Assembly: GCA_002335345.1 (NCBI GenBank)
Contig: DDCS01000060.1
Coordinates: 1 to 12,415 of the forward strand
Direction of reading: 5' to 3'
Source: Flavobacteriaceae bacterium UBA2000
GTDB taxonomy: Bacteria > Bacteroidota > Bacteroidia > Flavobacteriales > Flavobacteriaceae
Length of the DNA stretch: 12,415 nucleotides
The translations under genes were made by a program, and so were the position numbers. This document shows, piece after piece, positions 1 to 7,495 of this stretch (the first letter of the stretch is position 1; each line of letters starts with the position of its first letter). The notes beneath the pieces were generated by a model. It saw only the letters and a list, made by a program, of their open reading frames with translations. It was not told where the DNA came from and ran no database searches.

Positions 1-443
1 ACAATGCCCCAGACATACTCAGTTGATGCATGAAATATTATACCCAGTCCAAAAACGGCAAAAAGCCCCAGAAGAACCTCACGCCAATTCATAGGACGGC
101 CAAAAATTAGGGGCTCAAGAAAAGCCGCAAAAAAAGCACCCGTAGCCATTACGGACAAGGTCACTGAGACATTAGATATTTTTATGGCACCAAAAAAAGT
201 GAGCCAATGTAAGGCCAAGGCCAGTCCCAAACCACACATTTTCCAAAGCGATTTCACAGAAGGACGTTTCCAGCGGCCAGTCGCCACCATAAAAATGAGC
301 ACCGCGATGGCCGCGATGGACATTCTAAACCAAACTAAAGAAATGGCCTCTAGGGAGATCAAGGCACCGAGTACTGCTGTAAACCCCCAGATCAGCACGA
401 TAAAGTGCAAATGCAAATGATGCTTGAGGTTATCGCTTTGCAT
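1..443 (-). CDS. DMT-superfamily (EamA) membrane transporter, N-terminal part
   Basis: Reading the minus strand from an ATG at 443 gives an open frame of about 147 codons that runs off the left edge of the window, so the C-terminus is missing. The protein starts MQSDNLKHHLHLHFIVLIWG and continues with hydrophobic segments typical of the EamA/DMT family. Visible hallmarks are the first-helix WGFTAVLGALIS stretch, the LVWFRM motif that follows it, and a later HWLTFFGAIKISNVSVT segment. EamA proteins have two repeats of five helices and export metabolites; the substrate cannot be told from sequence. The start codon overlaps the last 14 bases of the upstream permease gene, which suggests translational coupling at the end of the tgt operon. 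The family call is confident; the function is not. Confidence 0.85.
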   Translation of the reverse strand, partial: MQSDNLKHHLHLHFIVLIWGFTAVLGALISLEAISLVWFRMSIAAIAVLIFMVATGRWKRPSVKSLWKMCGLGLALALHWLTFFGAIKISNVSVTLSVMATGAFFAAFLEPLIFGRPMNWREVLLGLFAVFGLGIIFHASTEYVWGI

Positions 444-1509
444 TTCTCAATAAAAAGTAAGCCAAAACGCCAAAGACAAAATTTGGAAACCAAGTGGCTA
501 CAAAAGGCGAAAATGTACTTTGCTCAGCCATGGTCCCAAATATTTTATCGAAAAACACATAAATCATCCCCACGCCAATGCCAATAGCCAGATTGACGCC
601 CATACCACCCCTTCTCTTTATCGAAGACACCGCAACGGCAATAATGGTTAAGATATAGGCCGATACAGGAAGGCTCCACCGTTTATAACGCACGACTTCA
701 TAGCGATTAATGAAGTTGGACCCTTTGGCCTTTTCACGGGCAATAAATTTGTTTAATGCAGAAAAATCCAGCGTTTCTGCAATATACTCCACTGGGGTCA
801 AGTCTTCCATTTCAAAAGGGAAAATCGTGTCTTTCTTAGTGAAGTATTCAAGAGAATCTGACGCCAGTCCCACATAGCGTTTTTTGTAATTATACAAGGA
901 ATAATTATCCTTTTCTTCATTATAAACGATGCGACTCGCAGAGATTTTATAGGTCATCTGAGTCCCTTCAAAATGTTCTAAAGTGAAGTTATTACCGGAC
1001 TTTTCTTTAACGTTAAAATAGCTCACATAAATGTAGTCCTTGTCACTTACCTGCCTGTAAACATTTGCTCTTTCACGATCTTTTCCGCGGCGTTTGTTCA
1101 AGTATTCATAACTGAACTCATTGTATTTTTTACTCGAGTAAGGCGCCAAGTAATTGGCCAGGAAAAAGGCCATAACACAAACGACTGTAGCGCCAATCAA
1201 ATAAGGTCTCAGGAAACGCGTGTAAGATACCCCGCTACTTAAAAAAGCAATAACTTCTGTGTTATTGGCCAATTTTGAGGTAAACCAAATGGTCGATAAA
1301 AACAAAAACAAGGGAAATAACAAATTGGCAAAGTAAACCGTAAAATGCGCGTAATATTTGGCGACTTCAATAAAGGGGACCTCGTTAGCCAATATTTTGT
1401 CAATCTTGTCCGCTAAATTGACCAAGATCCCGATGGGCACAAAGAGTAACAGTAGTAAACCAAAGGTTCCTAAATATTTACCAATAATGTAGCGATCGAG
1501 TAGGCTCAC
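430..1509 (-). CDS. LptF/LptG (YjgP/YjgQ) family permease
   Basis: A 359-residue integral membrane protein of the YjgP/YjgQ family. Known members, LptF and LptG, form the inner-membrane part of the ABC exporter that moves lipopolysaccharide to the outer membrane. The N-terminus (LLDRYIIGKYLGTFGLLLLLFVPIGI) is the usual first cytoplasmic helix and membrane segment. Further membrane helices lie near residues 50-70 and 100-120. A periplasmic beta-rich domain spans roughly 125-265, and three C-terminal hydrophobic segments follow from about 275. The start is GTG: an in-frame TAA lies two codons upstream, so no earlier start is possible. The gene follows tgt by 22 bp and overlaps the next transporter gene by 14 bp, so the three are probably one operon. 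Sequence alone does not separate LptF from LptG; the length and position after tgt resemble the LptG-like copy in flavobacteria. Confidence 0.9.
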   Translation of the reverse strand: MSLLDRYIIGKYLGTFGLLLLLFVPIGILVNLADKIDKILANEVPFIEVAKYYAHFTVYFANLLFPLFLFLSTIWFTSKLANNTEVIAFLSSGVSYTRFLRPYLIGATVVCVMAFFLANYLAPYSSKKYNEFSYEYLNKRRGKDRERANVYRQVSDKDYIYVSYFNVKEKSGNNFTLEHFEGTQMTYKISASRIVYNEEKDNYSLYNYKKRYVGLASDSLEYFTKKDTIFPFEMEDLTPVEYIAETLDFSALNKFIAREKAKGSNFINRYEVVRYKRWSLPVSAYILTIIAVAVSSIKRRGGMGVNLAIGIGVGMIYVFFDKIFGTMAEQSTFSPFVATWFPNFVFGVLAYFLLRNAKR

Positions 1510-1531
1510 TTTTTAATATCTATTGTCCGTT

Positions 1532-2662
1532 TTATAGTCTATTGTCCATTTGACGGACCATAGTGTTTTTCCACGACGTAAAATCACCAGCTAAGATATG
1601 TTTTCTCGCCTCACGAACCAACCAAAGGTAGAAGCCCAAATTGTGAATCGTGGCAATTTGCTTTCCGAGCATTTCGTTGACAGTAAAAAGATGACGTAAA
1701 TAGGCTTTACTATAGGCGGTATCTACCCAGGTAAGATTCATAGAATCTATGGGATCAAAATCATCAGCCCACTTTGCGTTCTTAATGTTAATGGTTCCAT
1801 AAGCCGTAAATAGCATGCCGTTTCGGGCATTTCTAGTGGGCATCACGCAATCAAACATATCAATGCCTAGAGCGATATTCTCTAAAATATTTATGGGCGT
1901 TCCTACCCCCATTAAATACCTTGGCTTATCTTCAGGTAAAATAGCCGTAACCTCTTGGGTCATGGCATACATTTCTTCTGCAGGCTCTCCGACACTTAAA
2001 CCCCCTATGGCATTTCCCTGTGCACCGACAGAGGCAATGTATTCGGCCGATTCACGCCTTAAATCCGTGTAGGTACTTCCTTGTACAATGGGAAAAAAGA
2101 CTTGTTCAAAGCCGTATAATTCTGGAGACTTCTTAAGCTGAAGCAAGCAGCGCTCAAGCCACCTATGGGTCATGTGCATAGAATCTCTGGCGTATGTCTT
2201 GTCGCAAGGATAAGGCGTACACTCGTCGAAGGCCATAATTATATCAGCGCCAATTTGACGCTGAATATCCATGACATTTTCCGGAGTAAATAGGTGCAGA
2301 CTCCCGTCAATATGCGACTTGAATTTCACCCCCTCTTCTTTAATTTTACGACGACCCGACAAAGAGTACACTTGATATCCTCCACTATCGGTTAGAATAT
2401 TGCCGTCCCAATTCATGAATTTGTGCAATCCTCCTGCTTTTTGAAGGATTTTGGTTTGGGGACGCAAGTATAAATGATAGGTATTGCCTAAAATAATGTC
2501 TGGCTTGATCTCTTGTTCTAGTTCGCGCTGATGAACCCCTTTAACTGTCGCAGCTGTACCAACAGGCATAAAAATTGGCGTATGGACTGGCCCATGGGCC
2601 AATTCAATGGTCGCGGCTCGTGCGCTCGAGTTAGGATCTTTTGCCTCTAGGGTGAACTTCAT
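1532..2662 (-). CDS. tgt: tRNA-guanine(34) transglycosylase, zinc-ligand-less form
   Basis: Exchanges guanine 34 for the queuosine precursor preQ1 in tRNAs with GUN anticodons. The 376-residue product has the expected core: LTDSGGYQVYSL at about 91-101 with the conserved Asp92, GGLSVGEP at 220-227, and GIDMFDCVMPTRNARNG near 266-282 with the predicted nucleophile Asp271. Bacterial Tgt normally binds structural zinc through CxCxxC plus a histidine. Here the aligned cysteine positions read Asn309, Thr311 and Asp314, while the TIHNL histidine (His340) remains. From memory, other Bacteroidota Tgts share this loss, so it is unlikely to be a sequencing error. The ATG at 2662 is preferred over the TTG at 2710, because that TTG lies inside the predicted -7 box (TACCTTTG) and homologues begin near MKFTL. 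It is the first gene of the tgt-permease-EamA operon. Confidence 0.96.
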   Translation of the reverse strand: MKFTLEAKDPNSSARAATIELAHGPVHTPIFMPVGTAATVKGVHQRELEQEIKPDIILGNTYHLYLRPQTKILQKAGGLHKFMNWDGNILTDSGGYQVYSLSGRRKIKEEGVKFKSHIDGSLHLFTPENVMDIQRQIGADIIMAFDECTPYPCDKTYARDSMHMTHRWLERCLLQLKKSPELYGFEQVFFPIVQGSTYTDLRRESAEYIASVGAQGNAIGGLSVGEPAEEMYAMTQEVTAILPEDKPRYLMGVGTPINILENIALGIDMFDCVMPTRNARNGMLFTAYGTINIKNAKWADDFDPIDSMNLTWVDTAYSKAYLRHLFTVNEMLGKQIATIHNLGFYLWLVREARKHILAGDFTSWKNTMVRQMDNRL

Positions 2663-2707
2663 GAATAAAAATTTAAGGCCATTTATTTGGGGTTGAATTG
2701 CTGGGGC

Positions 2708-2715
2708 CAAAGGTA
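2708..2715 (-). promoter_or_regulatory. Candidate -7 box of the tgt operon
   Basis: The minus strand reads TACCTTTG, an exact match to the Bacteroidota -7 element TAnnTTTG, 45 bp upstream of the tgt ATG. No good -33 TTG lies at the normal distance (the nearest TTTG is about 27 bp away), so this is moderately supported. It faces the transketolase promoter in the divergent intergenic region. Confidence 0.45.
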
Positions 2716-2798
2716 ATTGATTTATCAGGAACTCACGGGACCCAAAATCAAGTGTTAACTAAAACCAACAAATCGTTGATAAGTGCATTTTACATCGC

Positions 2799-2829
2799 TT
2801 GTCTCCGGGGATTCAAAGCGCTACTTTTG
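2799..2829 (+). promoter_or_regulatory. Bacteroidota-type promoter of the transketolase genes
   Basis: TTG at 2799-2801, a 20-bp spacer and TACTTTTG at 2822-2829 fit the flavobacterial promoter consensus (TTG, 17-23 bp, TAnnTTTG). Transcription would begin around 2835, giving a very short leader before the ATG at 2841 or 2850. This also excludes the in-frame TTG at 2799 as a start codon, since it forms the -33 element. Confidence 0.7.
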
Positions 2830-2849
2830 TGTCATTAATAATGACCAAT

Positions 2850-3695
2850 ATGCCTAACATCAACGCTCTTGAGGATCTGGTAATCCAGGTTCGACGAGAC
2901 ATTTTACGTCAGGTGCACAAAGTAAATTCGGGACACCCAGGAGGCTCTCTTGGCTGCGCCGAATTTTTTGTTGCCCTTTTTCAAGAAATCATGCACCGCA
3001 AAGACGGTTTTGACATGAACGGCCATGAGGAAGATTTGTTTTTTCTTTCAAACGGCCACATTTCGCCCGTATTCTATAGTGTTCTTGCGCGCTCAGGATA
3101 TTTTCCAGTTGAAGAACTCAATACGTTTCGACTGCTTAATTCGAGACTTCAGGGGCACCCCACGACACACGAGGGACTTCCGGGAATTCGCGTCGCCTCG
3201 GGCTCTTTGGGTCAAGGAATTTCTGTTGCCATTGGGGCGGCACTTGCTAAAAAGCTCAATCAAGAGGCCCATCTGGTTTATGCTTTATGTGGAGATGGGG
3301 AATTACAAGAAGGTCAAAACTGGGAAGCCATTATGTACGCCGCGAGTAACCAAGTCGATAATTTAATCGTGACTGTTGATTATAATGGGCAACAAATTGA
3401 TGGTTCTCTAGACGATGTTTTGAGTTTAGGAAATTTGCGCGCGAAGTTTGAAGCTTTTGGATGGCTGGTCATCGACATCGAAAACGGTAACGATTTAAGC
3501 AGTATTATTTCTGGACTTAAAAGTGCTCAAGACCATACCGGAAAAGGCAAACCTATTTGCGTGCTGATGCACACTATAATGGGTCATGGCGTCGACTTTA
3601 TGATGCACACGCATGCCTGGCATGGCAAAGCGCCGAATGACGATCAACTCGCCTTAGCCTTAGCGCAAAATCCTGAAACCCTAGGGGACTACTAA
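2850..3695 (+). CDS. tkt: Transketolase, N-terminal (thiamine-pyrophosphate-binding) subunit
   Basis: First half of a split transketolase, which moves two-carbon ketol units between sugar phosphates in the non-oxidative pentose phosphate pathway. With the ATG at 2850 it has 281 residues, the usual length for this half in flavobacteria. SGHPGG (27-32) and the thiamine-pyrophosphate/magnesium motif [11 protein letters not shown] (148-158), followed by Asn179, mark the PP domain. Conserved histidines in QGHPTTHEG (101-109) and in the C-terminal [11 protein letters not shown] segment line the active site. An alternative ATG nine bases upstream (2841) is possible. The partner gene begins 14 bp downstream, and the two subunits should be made together and assemble into one enzyme. 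No upstream Shine-Dalgarno is seen, as is usual in this phylum. Confidence 0.95.
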   Translation: MPNINALEDLVIQVRRDILRQVHKVNSGHPGGSLGCAEFFVALFQEIMHRKDGFDMNGHEEDLFFLSNGHISPVFYSVLARSGYFPVEELNTFRLLNSRLQGHPTTHEGLPGIRVASGSLGQGISVAIGAALAKKLNQEAHLVYALCGDGELQEGQNWEAIMYAASNQVDNLIVTVDYNGQQIDGSLDDVLSLGNLRAKFEAFGWLVIDIENGNDLSSIISGLKSAQDHTGKGKPICVLMHTIMGHGVDFMMHTHAWHGKAPNDDQLALALAQNPETLGDY

Positions 3696-3709
3696 TCAAC
3701 CAGACCATT

Positions 3710-4666
3710 ATGAAAGAATATATCGATACTGGAAAAAAAGATACACGATCCGGCTTTGGTGCAGGACTTGCCGAATTAGGTAAAAATAACCCAAATGTTG
3801 TTGCCCTTTGTGCCGACCTAACGGGCTCCCTTAAAATGGATGAATTCAAAGCCAATCATCCTGAGCGATTTTTTCAAGTTGGGATTGCTGAGGCCAATAT
3901 GATCGGCTTAGCGGCAGGATTAACTATTGGAGGAAAAATTCCTTTTACTGGGACTTTTGCGAACTTCTCTACGGGGCGTGTTTACGACCAAATCAGACAA
4001 AGCGTGGCCTACAGTCATAAAAATGTCAAGATCTGTGCTTCCCATGCGGGGCTTACTCTGGGAGAAGATGGAGCAACCCATCAAATTTTAGAGGATATTG
4101 GTTTGATGAAAATGCTGCCCGGCATGACCGTGATCAATCCTTGTGATTACAATCAAACTAAAGCAGCAACCATAGCGATTGCGGAACATCACGGACCAGT
4201 ATACTTGCGTTTTGGTCGCCCTTCAGTACCCAACTTTACTCCAGCAGATGAGCCATTTGTTATTGGAAAAGCGATTACTTTAACTCAGGGAACGGACGTG
4301 ACTATAGTGGCGACCGGTCATTTGGTTTGGGAAGCGCTTGAAGCCGCAAAAGTTTTAGCGGCCCAAGGAATCAGTGCAGAAGTCATTAACATGCATACCA
4401 TTAAACCTCTAGACAGTGAATGTCTCCTTAGAAGTGTCGCAAAAACAGGGGCGGTTGTTACTGCAGAAGAACACAATTATCTTGGTGGCTTAGGCGAATC
4501 TGTGGCCAGAGAATTGACTTTAAATCAGCCCGCTCCACAGGAGTTTGTGGCTACTGAGGACACCTTTGGTGAATCAGGTACGCCAGCGCAATTAATGGAA
4601 AAATACGGCCTTAACACCGCTGCAATAGTCGCCAAAGCACTAAAGGTTATTTCCCGTAAACAATAG
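3710..4666 (+). CDS. tkt: Transketolase, C-terminal (pyrimidine-binding) subunit
   Basis: Second half of the split transketolase, 318 residues, holding the Pyr domain (about 10-180) and the C-terminal transketolase domain (about 190-310). [18 protein letters not shown] carries the catalytic glutamate (Glu61) that activates the cofactor by contacting the aminopyrimidine ring. [15 protein letters not shown] and YLRFGR are the usual substrate- and cofactor-binding segments. The C-terminal part ends with [20 protein letters not shown], standard for the family. The gene follows the N-terminal subunit by 14 bp under the same promoter. It could be confused with a 1-deoxyxylulose-5-phosphate synthase fragment, but the split layout and the adjacent N-terminal half point to transketolase. 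Confidence 0.95.
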   Translation: MKEYIDTGKKDTRSGFGAGLAELGKNNPNVVALCADLTGSLKMDEFKANHPERFFQVGIAEANMIGLAAGLTIGGKIPFTGTFANFSTGRVYDQIRQSVAYSHKNVKICASHAGLTLGEDGATHQILEDIGLMKMLPGMTVINPCDYNQTKAATIAIAEHHGPVYLRFGRPSVPNFTPADEPFVIGKAITLTQGTDVTIVATGHLVWEALEAAKVLAAQGISAEVINMHTIKPLDSECLLRSVAKTGAVVTAEEHNYLGGLGESVARELTLNQPAPQEFVATEDTFGESGTPAQLMEKYGLNTAAIVAKALKVISRKQ

Positions 4667-4692
4667 AAAGGTTAAAATGGGTTCCGTTCTGA

Positions 4693-5718
4693 TTAACTGT
4701 CGGAATCTAGATAATCTACTATGCCGTCATTATCTTCGTCAGGATATTCAACGGTATAAATAGTGGTTTCCATAGTTTGCGCATTGTACTCACGTTTTAC
4801 TTCAACCTCGGTATTCGGCCAGGTTGGTTCAGGCTCACCGTCGATAAATACGTAAGTCCGAACTATAATTTCTTCTGATGTTGGCCGTCCATCGCCATCA
4901 TCGTCTGCATCAAAAAAGTTGGGCAGCCCATCGGAATCTGTATCGTCGTCTTCCTCTAAGTTATTTTCATTAAGATCCTCAAAAATTGTGGGAATCCCAT
5001 CTTCATCCTGATCTCCTACTCGCGCTGCATACAATTGAAACGTAAAAATAAGTTGCGCGTAAAAGGGAATAATTGATCCGTTTGGAGGACTCACATAGTA
5101 ACCCAGACCTGCAGGGATGAACACAGCACCGACACCGTAATCTTCAAAGGATACAGAGCCATCGGCGGCCTCAATCGCAGGAAATGGAGAGGTCTTCGCT
5201 GTGGTGATCCCGTCTTGAAAACCGTTAACCACACTGGTCAAGTCAAAACTTACTGGGGTCGTGGCGCTGTCGAATAATTTGGTATATGCCGAAGCCGTAA
5301 ACTCTGTATTGAGATATTGCCCCTCATAGGTCAAAGTAACCACATCGGGAAAGGCTGGAGTGCTGCCCCCCCCCTCTAATGCAGAGAGGTAATACAATTT
5401 GTACTCAACGCCCTCATCTACCCGGTCTGGCACCATTTTATGCTGAACCTGCTGGATGAGTGGAATTTTATCCGCATTATCCCCGGCAATGGTATCAAAG
5501 CGAATTTTAAAGTCAAAGTCCGCCGGCGGATTTTGAAATTCTTCGTAGTTATAAAAGTGTGTATTGAGATAAGTCTCAATGATTTCCGTGGACACAGGCG
5601 CTTCTTCTGCTCGATCTCTCGCGGGCACAAAAGTAAACCCATCATCTTCTTTGTTACATGCGAGGATGGTTAATAGTCCTAAAATTAAATACTTTACTGG
5701 TCTTAGCCGATAAGTCAT
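4693..5718 (-). CDS. FKBP-like surface lipoprotein with acidic calcium-binding-type repeats
   Basis: From the ATG at 5718 the protein has 341 residues. It starts with a lipoprotein signal peptide (YLILGLLTILA then Cys21). CNKEDD after the cleavage site resembles the Bacteroidota lipoprotein export signal that sends lipoproteins to the cell surface. Residues about 105-230 look like an FKBP peptidyl-prolyl isomerase fold: VTLTYEGQYL, LFDSATTPVSFDL, VVNGFQDGI and AVFIPAGLGYY, ending IPFYAQLIFTFQLY. Several active-site aromatic positions are hard to align, so isomerase activity is uncertain. Residues 235-282 hold DxDxDG-type repeats (DQDEDGIP, DTDSDGLP, DADDDGDG), and another ends the protein (DEDNDGIVDYLDSDS), resembling thrombospondin type 3 calcium-binding repeats. 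A start at 5748 is also open. It is convergent with the transketolase genes, with only 26 bp between them. A 9-G tract lies inside the gene. Confidence 0.82.
   Translation of the reverse strand: MTYRLRPVKYLILGLLTILACNKEDDGFTFVPARDRAEEAPVSTEIIETYLNTHFYNYEEFQNPPADFDFKIRFDTIAGDNADKIPLIQQVQHKMVPDRVDEGVEYKLYYLSALEGGGSTPAFPDVVTLTYEGQYLNTEFTASAYTKLFDSATTPVSFDLTSVVNGFQDGITTAKTSPFPAIEAADGSVSFEDYGVGAVFIPAGLGYYVSPPNGSIIPFYAQLIFTFQLYAARVGDQDEDGIPTIFEDLNENNLEEDDDTDSDGLPNFFDADDDGDGRPTSEEIIVRTYVFIDGEPEPTWPNTEVEVKREYNAQTMETTIYTVEYPDEDNDGIVDYLDSDS
5366..5374 (-). repeat. Homopolymer G9 tract inside the lipoprotein gene
   Basis: Nine consecutive C on the plus strand (nine G in the coding strand) encode the Gly-Gly-Gly of ALEGGGSTP, near residues 116-118. 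It is the longest G/C homopolymer seen in the window. A one-base slip would shift the frame before the end of the FKBP-like domain. Confidence 0.9.
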
Positions 5719-5756
5719 TGCCTGAATTTTGATGGCGCAAGATACCATTTTTCCCT

Positions 5757-5764
5757 TATTTTTG
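5757..5764 (+). promoter_or_regulatory. Candidate -7 box for the S4-domain gene
   Basis: TATTTTTG is an exact TAnnTTTG match, 32 bp upstream of the S4-domain ATG at 5797. A TTTG at 5728-5731 is the best -33 candidate, but the 25-bp spacing is a little long. The site lies between the divergent lipoprotein and S4-domain genes. Confidence 0.5.
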
Positions 5765-5796
5765 TGCGGGCTTTAACGGTCTTTTAAGCCGTGTAA

Positions 5797-6177
5797 ATGA
5801 GGATAGACAAATATTTATGGAGCATACGCTGTTTTAAAACACGCAACCAGGCAAGCGCTACGGTAAAAAAAGGCGCGGTACGCATAAACGGAACAATAGC
5901 AAAACCAGCCAAAGAAGTTTTTCCAGGGGATAAGATCAACTTCCGTTTGAACCAAATGACTTATATCATTGAAGTCTTAGACCTCCCTAAGGCCCGTGTA
6001 GGGGCCAAACTTGTCGACCTATATCGCGCAGACCTTACTCCGAAAGATCTACAAGATCAAATGAGTCTCATTCGTGGAGGAAAGGATGGACTAAGAGATC
6101 GAGGGAGCGGTCGGCCAACAAAAAAAGACCGCCGGGATATCGACGACTTTAGCGTAAATCCGGACCAAGATTTTTAA
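5797..6177 (+). CDS. S4-domain RNA-binding protein (HslR/Hsp15-like)
   Basis: A 126-residue basic protein beginning with an S4 RNA-binding domain (residues 1 to about 60): MRIDKYLWSIRCFKTRNQAS, then VKKGAVRINGTIAKPAKEV and PGDKI. This is the pattern of HslR (Hsp15), which in E. coli binds 50S subunits carrying a nascent chain after stalled translation. The rest is a short segment followed by a highly charged tail (DGLRDRGSGRPTKKDRRDIDDF), likely flexible and RNA-contacting. It is followed by a phosphoribosyltransferase gene 24 bp downstream and may be co-transcribed with it. The family assignment is secure; the ribosome-rescue role is carried over from the E. coli homologue. Confidence 0.9.
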   Translation: MRIDKYLWSIRCFKTRNQASATVKKGAVRINGTIAKPAKEVFPGDKINFRLNQMTYIIEVLDLPKARVGAKLVDLYRADLTPKDLQDQMSLIRGGKDGLRDRGSGRPTKKDRRDIDDFSVNPDQDF

Positions 6178-6185
6178 TAACTTTG
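6178..6185 (+). promoter_or_regulatory. Candidate internal -7 box for the phosphoribosyltransferase gene
   Basis: TAACTTTG immediately after the S4-domain stop codon matches TAnnTTTG exactly and lies 16 bp before the next ATG. No clear -33 TTG sits at the usual spacing, so a chance match is possible. Confidence 0.35.
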
Positions 6186-6201
6186 ATTCAATAAAGAAAC
6201 T

Positions 6202-6687
6202 ATGATCCTAAATCATCAAGAAATACTGCATAAAATCAGACGAATGGCTTATCAGATCTATGAGGCCAATGTCGATGAGACCCAAATAGTCATCGCAGGT
6301 ATTGCCGATAATGGTTATCATTTAGCAGAGCTATTAAAAAAAGAAGTCGAAAAAATCACCCCTCTGTCGGTAGCACTTTGTCGTGTAAAGATGAACAAAA
6401 AAAGCCCGATCGGACAAGTGACTTGTGATTGCTCTCTCGACGCTATTGAAAATAAATCTCTTGTCTTAGTCGATGATGTGCTGCATTCTGGTACCGCCTT
6501 AGTTTATGGGGTTGCTTTTTTCTTACAAGTGCCTTTAAAACAATTCAAAACGGCGGTACTCGTAGACCGAAATCACAAAAAATACCCGGTCAAAGCAGAC
6601 TTCAAGGGCATTTCATTATCGACCTCAATGAATGAAAATGTGGTGGTTGATTTTACCCCGGATCACTTTAGTGCGCGTATGGCGTAA
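6202..6687 (+). CDS. Phosphoribosyltransferase-domain protein
   Basis: A 161-residue type I phosphoribosyltransferase fold. The PRPP-binding loop is clear at 87-100 (SLVLVDDVLHSGTAL), with the paired aspartates Asp91 and Asp92. Residues about 29-45 (IVIAGIADNGYHLAELL) form the first strand and pyrophosphate loop. Length and layout resemble PyrR or hypoxanthine phosphoribosyltransferase-like proteins, but the base-binding hood is not diagnostic, so the substrate is unassigned. A regulatory role like that of PyrR cannot be excluded; no pyr genes are near. It lies between the S4-domain gene and the convergent aroK. Confidence 0.85.
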   Translation: MILNHQEILHKIRRMAYQIYEANVDETQIVIAGIADNGYHLAELLKKEVEKITPLSVALCRVKMNKKSPIGQVTCDCSLDAIENKSLVLVDDVLHSGTALVYGVAFFLQVPLKQFKTAVLVDRNHKKYPVKADFKGISLSTSMNENVVVDFTPDHFSARMA

Positions 6688-6747
6688 ATCAATGCCGGGG
6701 AAATGCCATCAGACCCCTTTTGACCTAAAGGTCCTTGAGAACCTGAT

Positions 6748-7287
6748 TTAAATATTATCCTGTTCTTTTTGAACAATATTTTGTATCACCAAAGCAGCCT
6801 GTTCTATGTCCAACGCACTGACGTCCAATTGAATATGAGCTTGTTGATAAGCATAGGCGCGCTCAAATAAGTGTTTACGCACAAATTCCTCCAAGGCTTC
6901 GGGCGAAGAAATCCCTGCAATTAACGGCCGATTATGGCGCTCGACCCAAAGTCGTTTAACTAATGGTTCGATAGCAATTTTAAGATAGACGCTCAGGCCA
7001 GTTTTTTCGTCCTTGATCCACTTAAGATTATCCCCATAAATCGGTGTCCCTCCGCCTAGGGCAATCACGGCACTATTTTTTGAATGTAAAACCTCTCTTA
7101 AGATTTCTGACTCCTTCTTGCGAAAATAAACAGCACCCTTTTGATCGAATATTTCAGAAATGGACCTGCCTATTTGCTCCTCAATAAGCCGATCTAGGTC
7201 GACAAATTCCCGACCCATGTCCATGGCGAGCTGACGACCAACAGCAGATTTTCCGCTACCCATATACCCTAAAAGCACTATGTTCAT
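6748..7287 (-). CDS. aroK: Shikimate kinase
   Basis: Phosphorylates shikimate with ATP to shikimate 3-phosphate, the fifth step of the shikimate pathway to aromatic amino acids. The product has 179 residues, typical for AroK. It shows the Walker A loop GYMGSGKS (7-14), the shikimate-binding Asp32 in FVDLDRLIEEQIG, Arg56 in YFRKKESE, the ALGGGTP loop (77-82), the lid segment ERHNRPLI (116-123), and a late arginine in FERAYAYQQA. The ATG at 7287 is chosen over 7311 because family members start just before the first beta strand (MNIVLLG). A near-consensus promoter-like GATATTTG lies only a few bases upstream of this ATG, so the mRNA might be nearly leaderless; that is weakly supported. It converges on the phosphoribosyltransferase gene with 60 bp between. 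Confidence 0.96.
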   Translation of the reverse strand: MNIVLLGYMGSGKSAVGRQLAMDMGREFVDLDRLIEEQIGRSISEIFDQKGAVYFRKKESEILREVLHSKNSAVIALGGGTPIYGDNLKWIKDEKTGLSVYLKIAIEPLVKRLWVERHNRPLIAGISSPEALEEFVRKHLFERAYAYQQAHIQLDVSALDIEQAALVIQNIVQKEQDNI

Positions 7288-7401
7288 GTGGCAAATATCG
7301 CAAATGCCCAATCGTTTTCAAGGCTTATGTTTCAAATTTTTGCAGACAAATTCCTTGTTGAGACGGCTTATTTAGTGAAGAAATTTTTTCAAAGAATTTA
7401 G

Positions 7402-7433
7402 TTTGAATTATCGACATAATGATATTATATTTG
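7402..7433 (+). promoter_or_regulatory. Consensus Bacteroidota promoter upstream of the tRNA genes
   Basis: TTTG at 7402-7405, a 20-bp spacer and TATATTTG at 7426-7433 match the Bacteroidota consensus at every conserved base. Transcription would start near 7440. The first structure in the transcript is a terminator-like hairpin, followed by tRNA-Lys. Confidence 0.75.
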
Positions 7434-7464
7434 CAGCCGCTAAGCCATTATTGGTACGGAGCAC

Positions 7465-7495
7465 TGGCGGGTGATCTGACCCGCCAAAATTTTTT
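7465..7495 (+). terminator. Terminator-like hairpin between promoter and tRNA-Lys
   Basis: TGGCGGGT (7465-7472) and ACCCGCCA (7479-7486) are perfect 8-bp complements around a six-base loop, followed by AAA and a six-T run. It has the form of an intrinsic terminator but sits about 25 bases after the expected transcription start and 13 bases before tRNA-Lys. It may attenuate the tRNA transcript, end a very short RNA of about 55 nt, or simply be a leader structure removed during tRNA processing. Confidence 0.55.

Noticed and set aside
184..587. Two small plus-strand open frames over the EamA and permease genes
   Set aside because: Both lie antisense to convincing membrane-protein genes and encode low-complexity basic peptides.
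2663..2710. TTG start adding 16 residues to Tgt
   Set aside because: The codon lies inside the predicted -7 box, and Tgt homologues begin near MKFTL.
2799..2840. TTG start adding 14 residues (17 relative to ATG 2850) to the transketolase N-terminal subunit
   Set aside because: The TTG forms the -33 element of a consensus promoter, and the extra residues have no resemblance to the family's N-terminus.
6688..6747. Possible terminator hairpin (GGGG to CCCCTTTT, or GACC to GGTC) between the convergent phosphoribosyltransferase and aroK genes
   Set aside because: Stems are only four base pairs with a long loop or no proper T tract; not strong enough to annotate.
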